From NCBI GenBank assembly GCA_016219925.1, contig JACRJU010000013.1, forward strand, positions 64,980 through 102,565: a stretch of 37,586 nt of DNA. The letters run 5' to 3'. Under the pieces are notes generated by a model that saw only the letters and a program-made list of their open reading frames with translations, was not told the origin of the DNA and did no database searches. The position numbers were made by a program, and so were the translations under genes. The DNA comes from Candidatus Uhrbacteria bacterium. Its GTDB lineage: Bacteria > Patescibacteriota > Patescibacteriia > UBA9934 > GWF2-40-263. Below are positions 31,916-37,586 of this stretch, piece after piece. Positions within the stretch are counted from its first letter, which is position 1; each line of letters opens with the position of its first letter.

Positions 31916-33172
31916 ATGATGCGTACGCCAAAAACATTTCCCGTCTTGTTTGGAACCCTTGCCATCGTCCTCGCTTTTGTCGTGGGATTTTTTTTCGGTG
32001 ATGCTCGCGCCACGCGCAAGCTCGTGCCACAAGGCGAGGGCCATGTGCTCGGCCAAGGGGGCGCTCCAGGCGATCTTTCCAAGGATGTGGACTTCGCGCA
32101 GTTCTGGAACGTGTGGAATTATGCGAAGGATGAATTTTATAAGCAACCGGTTTCTGATAAAGATCTTTACTACGGTGCGCTTAAAGGCGTCGTTTCTGGT
32201 TTGCATGATCGGTACTCTGTTTTTTTCGATCCGGAAGAAGCCAAGGCGTTTACGGCCAATCTTGAAGGATCATTTAGCGGCATTGGGGCAGAAATTGGCG
32301 CGAAGGATGACAAACTCGTCGTGATTGCCCCGTTGGCTGGTTCTCCGGCAGAAAAGGCGGGATTACAGCCTGGCGACTGGATTGTTCAAATCGATGCTAA
32401 AGACACGACCGACATGAGCGTTGAGGAAGCGGTGTCGCTCATTCGTGGCGAAAAGGGAACAGACGTGACTTTGCTTATCAGCCGCGACGGACTCGAAGCC
32501 GCGACAGAGGTGAAGATCACACGCGATAAGATCGTCGTGGATTCCGTCAAGTGGAAATTGGATGATCAGCGCATCATGCGCATTTCCATCAGCACGTTCA
32601 ATCACGATACCCCCGAGCTTTTTTCTAAAGCGGTCCAAGAAATTTTGACGAGCAATGTGCGTGGAATTGTGATTGATCTGCGCAGTGATCCCGGAGGCCT
32701 GCTCACCAGTGCTATTGATGTGGCCTCATCATGGATTGGCTCTCAGCCGGTGGTGATTGAAAGATCCAAATCGGATGCCCATACCTTCAATGGCGTAAAG
32801 GCCCCGCTTCTGACGGGCATCCCAACCGTTATTTTGGTCAATGGCGGGAGTGCTTCCGCTTCGGAAATCGTTTCGGGTGCGCTCCAAGATTATGGTTTTG
32901 CTAAATTGGTAGGGACACAGACGTTCGGAAAGGGGTCGGTACAAGATTATCGTGAATTAGATGACGGTTCCGCGATCAAAGTGACGACAGCGGCGTGGTA
33001 TACTCCAAAAGGTCGGTCAATCAATGAAAAAGGCATCACCCCTGACATTGAAATTCCGTTTACTCTTGAAGAGTTTAAACAGAAGAAGGATCCGCAACTA
33101 GAAGTCGCTTTGAAGGTTCTACTCGGAACGTATGACGCTCAAAAAGAGACCACTCAAAAAAGCGCCAAATAA
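31916..33172 (+). CDS. C-terminal processing peptidase (S41A, CtpA/Prc-like) with PDZ domain
   Basis: This 418-residue protease has an N-terminal transmembrane anchor (about 9-28), an S41 N-terminal region, and a PDZ domain at about 115-200 (SGIGAEIG, GSPAEKAGLQPGDWIVQID). The catalytic core has Ser314 (GGSASASEIVSGAL) and Lys339 (GTQTFGKGSVQ), spaced by 25 residues as in Prc. It cleaves proteins in the cell envelope, probably at C-termini. It may act on the secreted proteins of region 1, but that is speculation. Its 3' end overlaps the following Nudix gene by 41 nt. Confidence 0.94.
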   Translation: MMRTPKTFPVLFGTLAIVLAFVVGFFFGDARATRKLVPQGEGHVLGQGGAPGDLSKDVDFAQFWNVWNYAKDEFYKQPVSDKDLYYGALKGVVSGLHDRYSVFFDPEEAKAFTANLEGSFSGIGAEIGAKDDKLVVIAPLAGSPAEKAGLQPGDWIVQIDAKDTTDMSVEEAVSLIRGEKGTDVTLLISRDGLEAATEVKITRDKIVVDSVKWKLDDQRIMRISISTFNHDTPELFSKAVQEILTSNVRGIVIDLRSDPGGLLTSAIDVASSWIGSQPVVIERSKSDAHTFNGVKAPLLTGIPTVILVNGGSASASEIVSGALQDYGFAKLVGTQTFGKGSVQDYRELDDGSAIKVTTAAWYTPKGRSINEKGITPDIEIPFTLEEFKQKKDPQLEVALKVLLGTYDAQKETTQKSAK

Positions 33173-33632
33173 AAAAGAACCAGCCGAGCGCGAGGTCTCG
33201 GCTGGCGGGATTGTATTCAAACGTAAAGGGACAAAGGTTTGGATCGCCATGATGCAGGATCCTTATGGCAAGTGGGCGTTTCCCAAAGGACATGTGGAAG
33301 GCGATGAAGCGGTGGAAGAAGCGGCCGCGCGCGAAACGCTTGAAGAGTTGGGATTGGAACAAGTGCGATTGCTTGAGGAGTTGGGCAAGATTGATATTTG
33401 GTTTCGTGATCGCTATCAAAAAAAAGGCAAGCTTATCCATAAAGATATCCATTACTTTCTTTTTGAGACGCCAGGAAACGCCAACTTGCATCCAGATCCA
33501 CAAGAGCATGTCCTCGCGGCCAAATGGGTTCCTATGGCTGGCCTTTTGAAAGAGTCGAGCTACCCGGATATGGTGCCTGTGCTTCGACGGGCGCTTACGC
33601 ATCTGCGCGCCTTGGGAAAATCGTCTTCTTGA
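33132..33632 (+). CDS. Nudix hydrolase (Ap4A hydrolase-like)
   Basis: This 166-residue protein has the Nudix box GHVEGDEAVEEAAARETLEELG (G-x5-E-x7-RET-x-EE-x-G, about 56-77), preceded by SAGGIVFKRKG and KWAFPKGH, features of small-nucleotide Nudix enzymes such as diadenosine tetraphosphate hydrolases. The basic first 17 residues overlap the S41 gene; no later in-frame start keeps the first strand (EVSAGGIVF), so ATG 33132 is kept. Confidence 0.88.
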   Translation: MTLKKRPLKKAPNKKEPAEREVSAGGIVFKRKGTKVWIAMMQDPYGKWAFPKGHVEGDEAVEEAAARETLEELGLEQVRLLEELGKIDIWFRDRYQKKGKLIHKDIHYFLFETPGNANLHPDPQEHVLAAKWVPMAGLLKESSYPDMVPVLRRALTHLRALGKSSS

Positions 33633-33657
33633 TAAAAATACCTCCCTGTTGTTATAT
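33629..33657 (+). promoter_or_regulatory. Promoter of the riboflavin kinase gene
   Basis: TTGATA (33629-33634), 17 bp, TTATAT (33652-33657), 9 nt before ATG 33667. GGGAG (33658-33662) also precedes the ATG. Confidence 0.4.
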
Positions 33658-33666
33658 GGGAGCATT

Positions 33667-34053
33667 ATGGTGCGTCCATTGTCTTTTCATGGGCGAGTCG
33701 AAAAGGGCGAGGGTATTGCCGCTCAACTCGGCTGTCCCACGGCAAATGTCGCGGTCGAACAGGGAGCTATCATTCCAGCTCTTGGTGTTTATGTCGGAGA
33801 AGCGGAAGTGGACGGTCAGCGGTACCAAGCGCTTATTTGCATCAACGATGGGCGAACAGGTTACAATTTGAAGATGGAAGTCCACTTGGTGGGCCAGAAA
33901 GATATTGATTTTACTGGGAAGCATATTTCCGTTGATTTATACGAAAAAATAAGGGATCTGATCCCTTTTCCAGGCAATGAGGTTATGACCGAGATGATCA
34001 AAGTTGATTTGGAAAATGCGCGGAAGTGGTTTGCCACTTCTTCCCCTATTTGA
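33667..34053 (+). CDS. Stand-alone riboflavin kinase domain
   Basis: This 128-residue protein matches the riboflavin kinase half of RibF: FHGRVEKGEGIAAQLGCPTANV (with the PTAN motif binding ATP-Mg), GVYVGEAEVDG, CINDGRTG and KMEVHLVGQ, KHISVDLYEKIRDLIPF. The FAD synthetase half is absent. It phosphorylates riboflavin to FMN, so the host would salvage riboflavin and get FAD by another route or by uptake. The ATG at 33667 was chosen over the TTG at 33649. Confidence 0.82.
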   Translation: MVRPLSFHGRVEKGEGIAAQLGCPTANVAVEQGAIIPALGVYVGEAEVDGQRYQALICINDGRTGYNLKMEVHLVGQKDIDFTGKHISVDLYEKIRDLIPFPGNEVMTEMIKVDLENARKWFATSSPI

Positions 34054-34077
34054 TCCCTTGTGCTAACATTATCCAGT

Positions 34078-34091
34078 AAAACTTAAGTTTT
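34078..34091. promoter_or_regulatory. 14-bp perfect palindrome before the HU gene
   Basis: AAAACTTAAGTTTT lies 7 nt before the ATG of the HU gene. TGTGCTAACAT (34059-34069), a possible extended -10, precedes it. It may be an operator or a weak hairpin in the leader. Confidence 0.35.
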
Positions 34092-34098
34092 CCACATT

Positions 34099-34380
34099 AT
34101 GGCTAAGATGACCAAAAGCCAGTTCGTCAACACGATGGCTGAAATGATGGGAGTTTCGAAGAAAGAAGCTTCCGAGGCATGGGACAAGTTCGTTGAGATG
34201 GCCTACCGCGAGGTGAAATCTCATGGAGAATTCAACCTTCCAGGCCTTGGGAAACTCGTCAAAAAACAGCGCGCCGCGCGCACGGGTCGCAACCCAATGA
34301 CCGGAGAGAGCATTTCAATCCCGGCAAAGACGGTCGTCAAGTTCCGTGTTGCTAAGCAAGCAAAAGACGCTGTCCTCTAA
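34099..34380 (+). CDS. HU/IHF family DNA-binding protein
   Basis: This 93-residue histone-like protein has the family layout: an N-terminal helical dimerisation region (MTKSQFVNTMAEMMGVSKKEASEAWDKF), a GEFNLPGLGKL turn, and the DNA-binding arm with RTGRNPMTGESISIPAKTVVKFRVAKQAK. It bends and compacts DNA as a dimer. A strong terminator follows, so it is monocistronic. Confidence 0.95.
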   Translation: MAKMTKSQFVNTMAEMMGVSKKEASEAWDKFVEMAYREVKSHGEFNLPGLGKLVKKQRAARTGRNPMTGESISIPAKTVVKFRVAKQAKDAVL

Positions 34381-34391
34381 ATAGACAAAAT

Positions 34392-34418
34392 AAAAACGGG
34401 ACGCGTGGTCCCGTTTTT
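34392..34418 (+). terminator. Terminator of the HU gene
   Basis: AAAAACGGGAC (34392-34402), loop GCGTG and GTCCCGTTTTT (34408-34418) form an 11-bp stem ending in a T-tract, 11 nt after the stop. Its end is fused to the -10 box of the HflX gene. Confidence 0.9.
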
Positions 34419-34423
34419 ATAAT
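34418..34423 (+). promoter_or_regulatory. Consensus -10 TATAAT 6 nt before the HflX start
   Basis: TATAAT overlaps the last T of the HU terminator and ends 6 nt before ATG 34430, predicting a leaderless transcript. No good -35 is seen (AACGGG at the expected place). Confidence 0.5.
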
Positions 34424-34429
34424 AAAATC

Positions 34430-35521
34430 ATGACCCAACACAAAGCCATTCTTATCGATCTCATTCATCCGCGCATGCTTAAAGCGCATGCGTTTGATCG
34501 TCTGGCCGAGCTTGAAGAACTCGTAAATACCTACGGGGGAATTGTAGTTGTCAAAACTTGGCAGAAACGATTTGCTCCTCATCCCAAGACGTATATCGGA
34601 ACCGGCAAGGTTGGAGAACTTGGTGAAGAAGCCAAACGTCTTGGTGCCGATTTGGTGATCATCAACGGCGAGCTCAAACCGCGACAGACGTACGAGATTT
34701 CCGAGACCTTGCGCAAATATAAGGTACAAGTTTGGGATCGTATTGATTTGATTCCAAAGATTTTTGCCAAGCATGCCAAGACGGCAGAAGCGCGACTTGA
34801 AATTGAACTGGCAAGTATTCATCACATGGGCCCGCGCATTTTTAGAATGGGCATGGAGCTGTCTCGTCAAGGGGGCGGTATTGGAACCAGCGGAATTGGG
34901 GAAACAAACACGGAGCGCATGAGGCGACATTTGAAAGAAAAAGAGCGGCGCATCAATGAGAAGCTTGCCACTTATGAGCGAGGCCGTGCCTTGCAACGCG
35001 CCTCGCGCAAAAGACAATCGCTTCAAACCGTGGCCATTGTCGGTTACACCAATGCGGGAAAGACAACCCTGCTTAATGCTCTGACCGGCCGAAAGGAATA
35101 TGCGGCTGATGTGTTGTTTGCCACGCTTGATACGCGGGTGGGGAAGTTGTATTTTCCAGAAAGTGGGCGGACGGTGTTGGTGTCCGACACCATCGGATTT
35201 ATCAAACAACTTCCTCCAGAACTCATTAAGGCCTTTACCTCGACGCTTTCGGAGGCTGTTGATGCTGACGTGTTGTTGATCGTGCTTGATGCGGGGGATG
35301 CTCATTTGTTTCAGCACTTTCATGTCGTGCGCGATATTCTTTTACGTCTCGGGATCGTTAATCGTCCGTATCTGCTGGTGCTCAATAAAATGGATACCAC
35401 GACTGCCTCGATTCGATCGCAAATAGAACAGAGGCTTTCAGACGAGCCGTTTGTATGGATCAGCGCCCAAAGCGGACAAGGGCTCGGTGGTCTTAAACAG
35501 AAGCTCATGGAGATTGTATAG
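34430..35521 (+). CDS. hflX: Ribosome-associated GTPase HflX
   Basis: This 363-residue protein has the HflX N-terminal domain (YIGTGKVGEL, LKPRQTYEI, VWDRIDLIPKIF), the linker with MGMELSRQGGGIGTSGIGETNTERMRRHLKEK, and an Obg-type G domain: GYTNAGKTTLL (G1), the FATLDTR switch, DTIGFI (G3), NKMD (G4) and SAQSG (G5). It splits or rescues stalled ribosomes. G1 ends in Thr rather than the common Ser, which is functional in P-loops. It ends at a bidirectional terminator shared with rpmB. Confidence 0.95.
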   Translation: MTQHKAILIDLIHPRMLKAHAFDRLAELEELVNTYGGIVVVKTWQKRFAPHPKTYIGTGKVGELGEEAKRLGADLVIINGELKPRQTYEISETLRKYKVQVWDRIDLIPKIFAKHAKTAEARLEIELASIHHMGPRIFRMGMELSRQGGGIGTSGIGETNTERMRRHLKEKERRINEKLATYERGRALQRASRKRQSLQTVAIVGYTNAGKTTLLNALTGRKEYAADVLFATLDTRVGKLYFPESGRTVLVSDTIGFIKQLPPELIKAFTSTLSEAVDADVLLIVLDAGDAHLFQHFHVVRDILLRLGIVNRPYLLVLNKMDTTTASIRSQIEQRLSDEPFVWISAQSGQGLGGLKQKLMEIV

Positions 35522-35525
35522 AACC

Positions 35526-35553
35526 AAAAAACCGGCCGAGGCCGGTTTTTTTA
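35526..35553. terminator. Bidirectional terminator between convergent hflX and rpmB
   Basis: AAAAAACCGGC (35526-35536), loop CGAG and GCCGGTTTTTTT (35541-35552). A-tract and T-tract flank the stem, so it works on both strands; the rpmB stop (35551-35553) lies at its edge. Confidence 0.85.
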
Positions 35554-35796
35554 GGCGAGTCCTCCCGCTTTTTTGATTTTGGCAAGATCGTAGGTTTTCC
35601 CCTCGCGGTCCCATTTTTTGAGGGTGCGAAGTCCGCGGTTGGAGATCGTTACTTCGACCATGCGGCCGGTGGGGGGGTTGAGCAGTCGGCGCGTTTGCAG
35701 ATTGGCAAACATCTTTCGCTTGACATGGCGCTTGGAGTGGGAAACCCAGTTGCCGACGGTCGTTTTTTTGCCAGTGATAATGCAGGATTTGGACAT
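35551..35796 (-). CDS. rpmB: 50S ribosomal protein bL28
   Basis: This 81-residue protein has the bL28 pattern: CIITGKKTTVGNWVSHSKRHVKRKMFANLQ, then the second half with VEVTISNRGLRTLKKWDREG. It is a component of the large ribosomal subunit near the L1-stalk side. It is slightly longer than the usual 60-78 residues, with a short C-terminal extension. Its leader is a pyrimidine-rich tract without a Shine-Dalgarno. Confidence 0.93.
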   Translation of the reverse strand: MSKSCIITGKKTTVGNWVSHSKRHVKRKMFANLQTRRLLNPPTGRMVEVTISNRGLRTLKKWDREGKTYDLAKIKKAGGLA

Positions 35797-35870
35797 AGGA
35801 AGAAGAAGTAAGAAGACAGAAGAAAGAAGTAAGTAAGGGGAAGAGTACAGAAGTCCCAGGAATTTGTCCA
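35797..35870 (-). promoter_or_regulatory. rpmB promoter and pyrimidine-rich leader
   Basis: Minus strand: TGGACA (35870-35865), 17 bp, TACTCT (35847-35842). The predicted leader of about 40 nt (35836-35797) is almost purely C/T with scattered A (CTTACTT and CTTCTT units repeated) and has no purine-rich Shine-Dalgarno. Confidence 0.45.
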
Positions 35871-35910
35871 GAGCTCGGGGAAAACCGCTGTGGTCTCAAA
35901 TGAGCCAAGG

Positions 35911-35921
35911 TGTGCTAAAAT
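35911..35921 (+). promoter_or_regulatory. Extended -10 promoter of the LOG-family gene
   Basis: TGTGCTAAAAT, containing TG-C-TAAAAT, ends 9 nt before ATG 35931. No clear -35. The same string precedes the gene at 20851. Confidence 0.45.
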
Positions 35922-35930
35922 ATTTTCACT

Positions 35931-36668
35931 ATGCTGAAGAAAGACCATCACCAACGCGAGTCGTCTCAGTCGTTACCTTATTGCCGCATCCCACTTACGG
36001 CAGAGGAGGAGCGAACCCAATCCGAACCCACAGACATTCATCAGATTTCTTGGCGTATTTTCCGCATTATGGCGGAGTTTGTTGATGGGTTTCAACTGCT
36101 TAGCGAGACTTCGCGCGAGGTTACTTTTTGGGGAGGCACGCACATCAAACCAGAGAGTCCGTGGTATCAGATCGCAGAGGAAGTGGCGTTTCGTTCGGCT
36201 AAAGCCGGTTACACCGTCATTACTGGCGGAGGTCCCGGTATCATGGAAGCCGCCAACAAAGGAGCCAAGCGCGGCGGGGGCGTTTCTGTGGGCTTTAACA
36301 TTCAGCTTCCTAAAGAGCAACAGCTCAACAAATTTGTCACACGCGGCCATGCGTTCCATTATTTCTTTTCCAGAAAAGTGATGATGGCCGCTTCTGCGCA
36401 AGCGTATGTGTTTTTTCCAGGCGGATTCGGGACGATGGACGAATTTTTTGAGATTGTGACTCTGATTCAGACAGGGAAAATGCAAAAGACGCCGGTTCTA
36501 TGTGTCGGGAAGGAGTATTGGGGCGGATTGATGAGCTGGGTGAAGTCCTCTTTGTTAAAACAATATAAAACGGTTTCTGAAAAAGATTTGGAAATCATCC
36601 AGATCGTTGATACTGCAGATGAGGCTTTCAAGGTCATTGAGACTTCCAAGGAACGCTTGTTCTTTTGA
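35931..36668 (+). CDS. LOG family protein (Rossmann-fold nucleotide-binding)
   Basis: This 245-residue protein carries the two LOG/YgdH-like signatures: GGGPGIMEAANKGA (99-112) and PGGFGTMDEFFE (163-174). Bacterial members are nucleoside 5'-monophosphate phosphoribohydrolases (LOG) or MoCo-carrier-like. The first 40 residues are a polar extension lacking family similarity, but the promoter position supports ATG 35931. The next gene begins 5 nt after the stop. Confidence 0.9.
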   Translation: MLKKDHHQRESSQSLPYCRIPLTAEEERTQSEPTDIHQISWRIFRIMAEFVDGFQLLSETSREVTFWGGTHIKPESPWYQIAEEVAFRSAKAGYTVITGGGPGIMEAANKGAKRGGGVSVGFNIQLPKEQQLNKFVTRGHAFHYFFSRKVMMAASAQAYVFFPGGFGTMDEFFEIVTLIQTGKMQKTPVLCVGKEYWGGLMSWVKSSLLKQYKTVSEKDLEIIQIVDTADEAFKVIETSKERLFF

Positions 36669-36673
36669 CCGCT

Positions 36674-37586
36674 ATGTCCGAGCACCTGCATCAGAAAAAT
36701 GGCCATCGCGACGCTTGGGTGGTAGACGTCAACATGGGATACGGACATTCGCGCGCGGCATATGCTTTGAAGGATCTCTCTAATGGCGAGGTTCTTTCGG
36801 CGAACGATTACGATGGGATCCCTGAAAGCGATCGCAAAATTTGGCGCGACAGCCGTAAACTTTACGAGACGATTTCTCGCATGAAACCCCTGCCGGTCGT
36901 GGGCGGGCTTCTTTTTGAAGCGCTCGACCGTTGGCAGGAGATCCCCGATTTTTATCCGCGTCGCGACCTTTCTCGTCCCAATTTACAGGTGCGGCAAATT
37001 TATCATTTGATCAAAAAGGGATTTGGCCGCCACCTGGTCGAGCTTTTTTCCAAAGATCCGAAACCGCTCATTACGACTTTTTTCATCCCGGCTTTTTTTG
37101 CCGATGCGTTTGAGTATCCCGGCGACATTTATTGTGTGACGACGGATGCAGACATTTCGCGCAGTTGGGCGCCGCTCGATCCGCAACGCAGCCGAATCAA
37201 ATATGTAGCAAGCAACGGTCGTGTGGTTGAGCGATTAAAGTTGTATGGCGTGCGCGAAGAAAACATCTTTTTGACCGGTTTTCCCTTGCCGAAAGAGTTG
37301 ATTGGAGGCCCACAGGCCGAAACCCTTAAAGATGCTCTTTGTCAGCGTCTGTGCAATTTGGATCCTGGAGGGATTTTTGGACAGCGGTATGCCAGGGCTT
37401 TGAACGCGGAGCTGGGTCCAGCCCGATGCCGCCTCGCTTCGAGCGACCATCCACTGACGCTCACGTATAGCGTTGGAGGGGCCGGGGCTCAGCGCCAACT
37501 TGGGGTGCTTCTTTTGAAGAGTCTGAAAAGCAAAATTGCCCAACAGAAGATTCGTCTGAATCTCGTTGCAGGTGTACGCAAAGACG
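36674..37586 (+). CDS. GT28/MGDG synthase-like glycosyltransferase (3' end cut by window edge)
   Basis: The frame is open from ATG 36674 to the right edge (304 codons), so the C-terminus is missing. The start VVDVNMGYGHSRAAYAL matches the GxGH nucleotide/acceptor loop of MurG and monogalactosyldiacylglycerol synthase-type GT-B enzymes. CVTTDADISRSWAPL followed by YVASNGRVVERLKLYGVREENIFLTGFPLP is the typical end of the N-terminal domain. It probably glycosylates a lipid or envelope precursor. The spacing of 5 nt to the LOG gene indicates cotranscription. Confidence 0.6.
   Translation, partial: MSEHLHQKNGHRDAWVVDVNMGYGHSRAAYALKDLSNGEVLSANDYDGIPESDRKIWRDSRKLYETISRMKPLPVVGGLLFEALDRWQEIPDFYPRRDLSRPNLQVRQIYHLIKKGFGRHLVELFSKDPKPLITTFFIPAFFADAFEYPGDIYCVTTDADISRSWAPLDPQRSRIKYVASNGRVVERLKLYGVREENIFLTGFPLPKELIGGPQAETLKDALCQRLCNLDPGGIFGQRYARALNAELGPARCRLASSDHPLTLTYSVGGAGAQRQLGVLLLKSLKSKIAQQKIRLNLVAGVRKD

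Noticed and set aside
31837-32082. N-terminal extension of the PEGA protein by 82 codons
   Set aside because: It would lie antisense within the S41 protease gene and upstream of the PEGA promoter; the ATG at 31836 is followed directly by a membrane anchor.
1-37586. Recoded TGA (Gly) genetic code, as in Gracilibacteria
   Set aside because: Many genes end in TGA at expected lengths with ATGA overlaps, and no gene reads through TGA.
1-37586. CRISPR arrays, tRNA or rRNA genes, insertion sequences
   Set aside because: No regularly spaced repeats, cloverleaf with CCA or T-arm motif, rRNA-like segment, or transposase was found by eye.

Overview
The window looks like a chromosome segment from a Candidate Phyla Radiation (Patescibacteria) bacterium, probably of the Uhrbacteria/Magasanikbacteria kind. 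This is inferred from gene content, not from a marker phylogeny. Supporting points are a large secreted surface protein without SLH domains, several secreted proteins sharing one module, DUF2304 and DUF5667 proteins, a stand-alone riboflavin kinase, HU, HflX and bL28 genes packed tightly together, many ATGA stop/start overlaps and few Shine-Dalgarno sequences. TGA is used as a stop throughout, so the TGA=Gly code of Gracilibacteria/Absconditabacteria does not apply. No tRNA, rRNA, CRISPR array or transposase was seen.

Region 1 (1-12671) is a cell-surface and secretion locus. A truncated GHL15-like exported protein and a small HTH regulator run leftward. A sigma-70/ECF-like factor and a translationally coupled membrane DUF5667 protein (candidate anti-sigma) run rightward. 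They are followed by a strongly structured leader and a 1250-residue surface protein, an Asp-box propeller protein and two subtilisin-like proteases. Three of these proteins carry the same roughly 120-residue module.

Region 2 (12723-24844) is a glycan assembly locus: a UDP-glucuronate decarboxylase-like SDR, two GT2 and two GT4 glycosyltransferases, DUF2304, two GT-C-like polytopic membrane proteins, a CDP-alcohol phosphatidyltransferase and two small or unknown membrane proteins. Region 3 (24870-30408) carries HIT and Nudix genes and then a deoxysugar pathway: RmlB, an NRS/ER-like reductase and a long-form RmlA. It is interrupted by a GC-rich cassette with an NDP-hexose 2,3-dehydratase-family gene facing a second small gene. 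Regions 2 and 3 plausibly make and attach surface glycans to the surface proteins of region 1.

Region 4 (30529-37586) is mostly housekeeping: a PEGA-domain propeller protein divergent from an S41 C-terminal processing protease, then Nudix, riboflavin kinase, HU, HflX, bL28 (opposite strand), a LOG-family protein and a truncated GT28-like glycosyltransferase.

The most unusual observation is a pair of RNA-like elements (about 14105-14185 and 30434-30518). Each has a 20-21 bp basal helix of unrelated sequence capped by the same 35-nt apical domain with a compensatory base-pair change, followed by a T-tract. Also notable are many -10-like hexamers placed 6-11 nt before start codons (leaderless mRNAs), and a uORF/hairpin between two glycosyltransferase genes.
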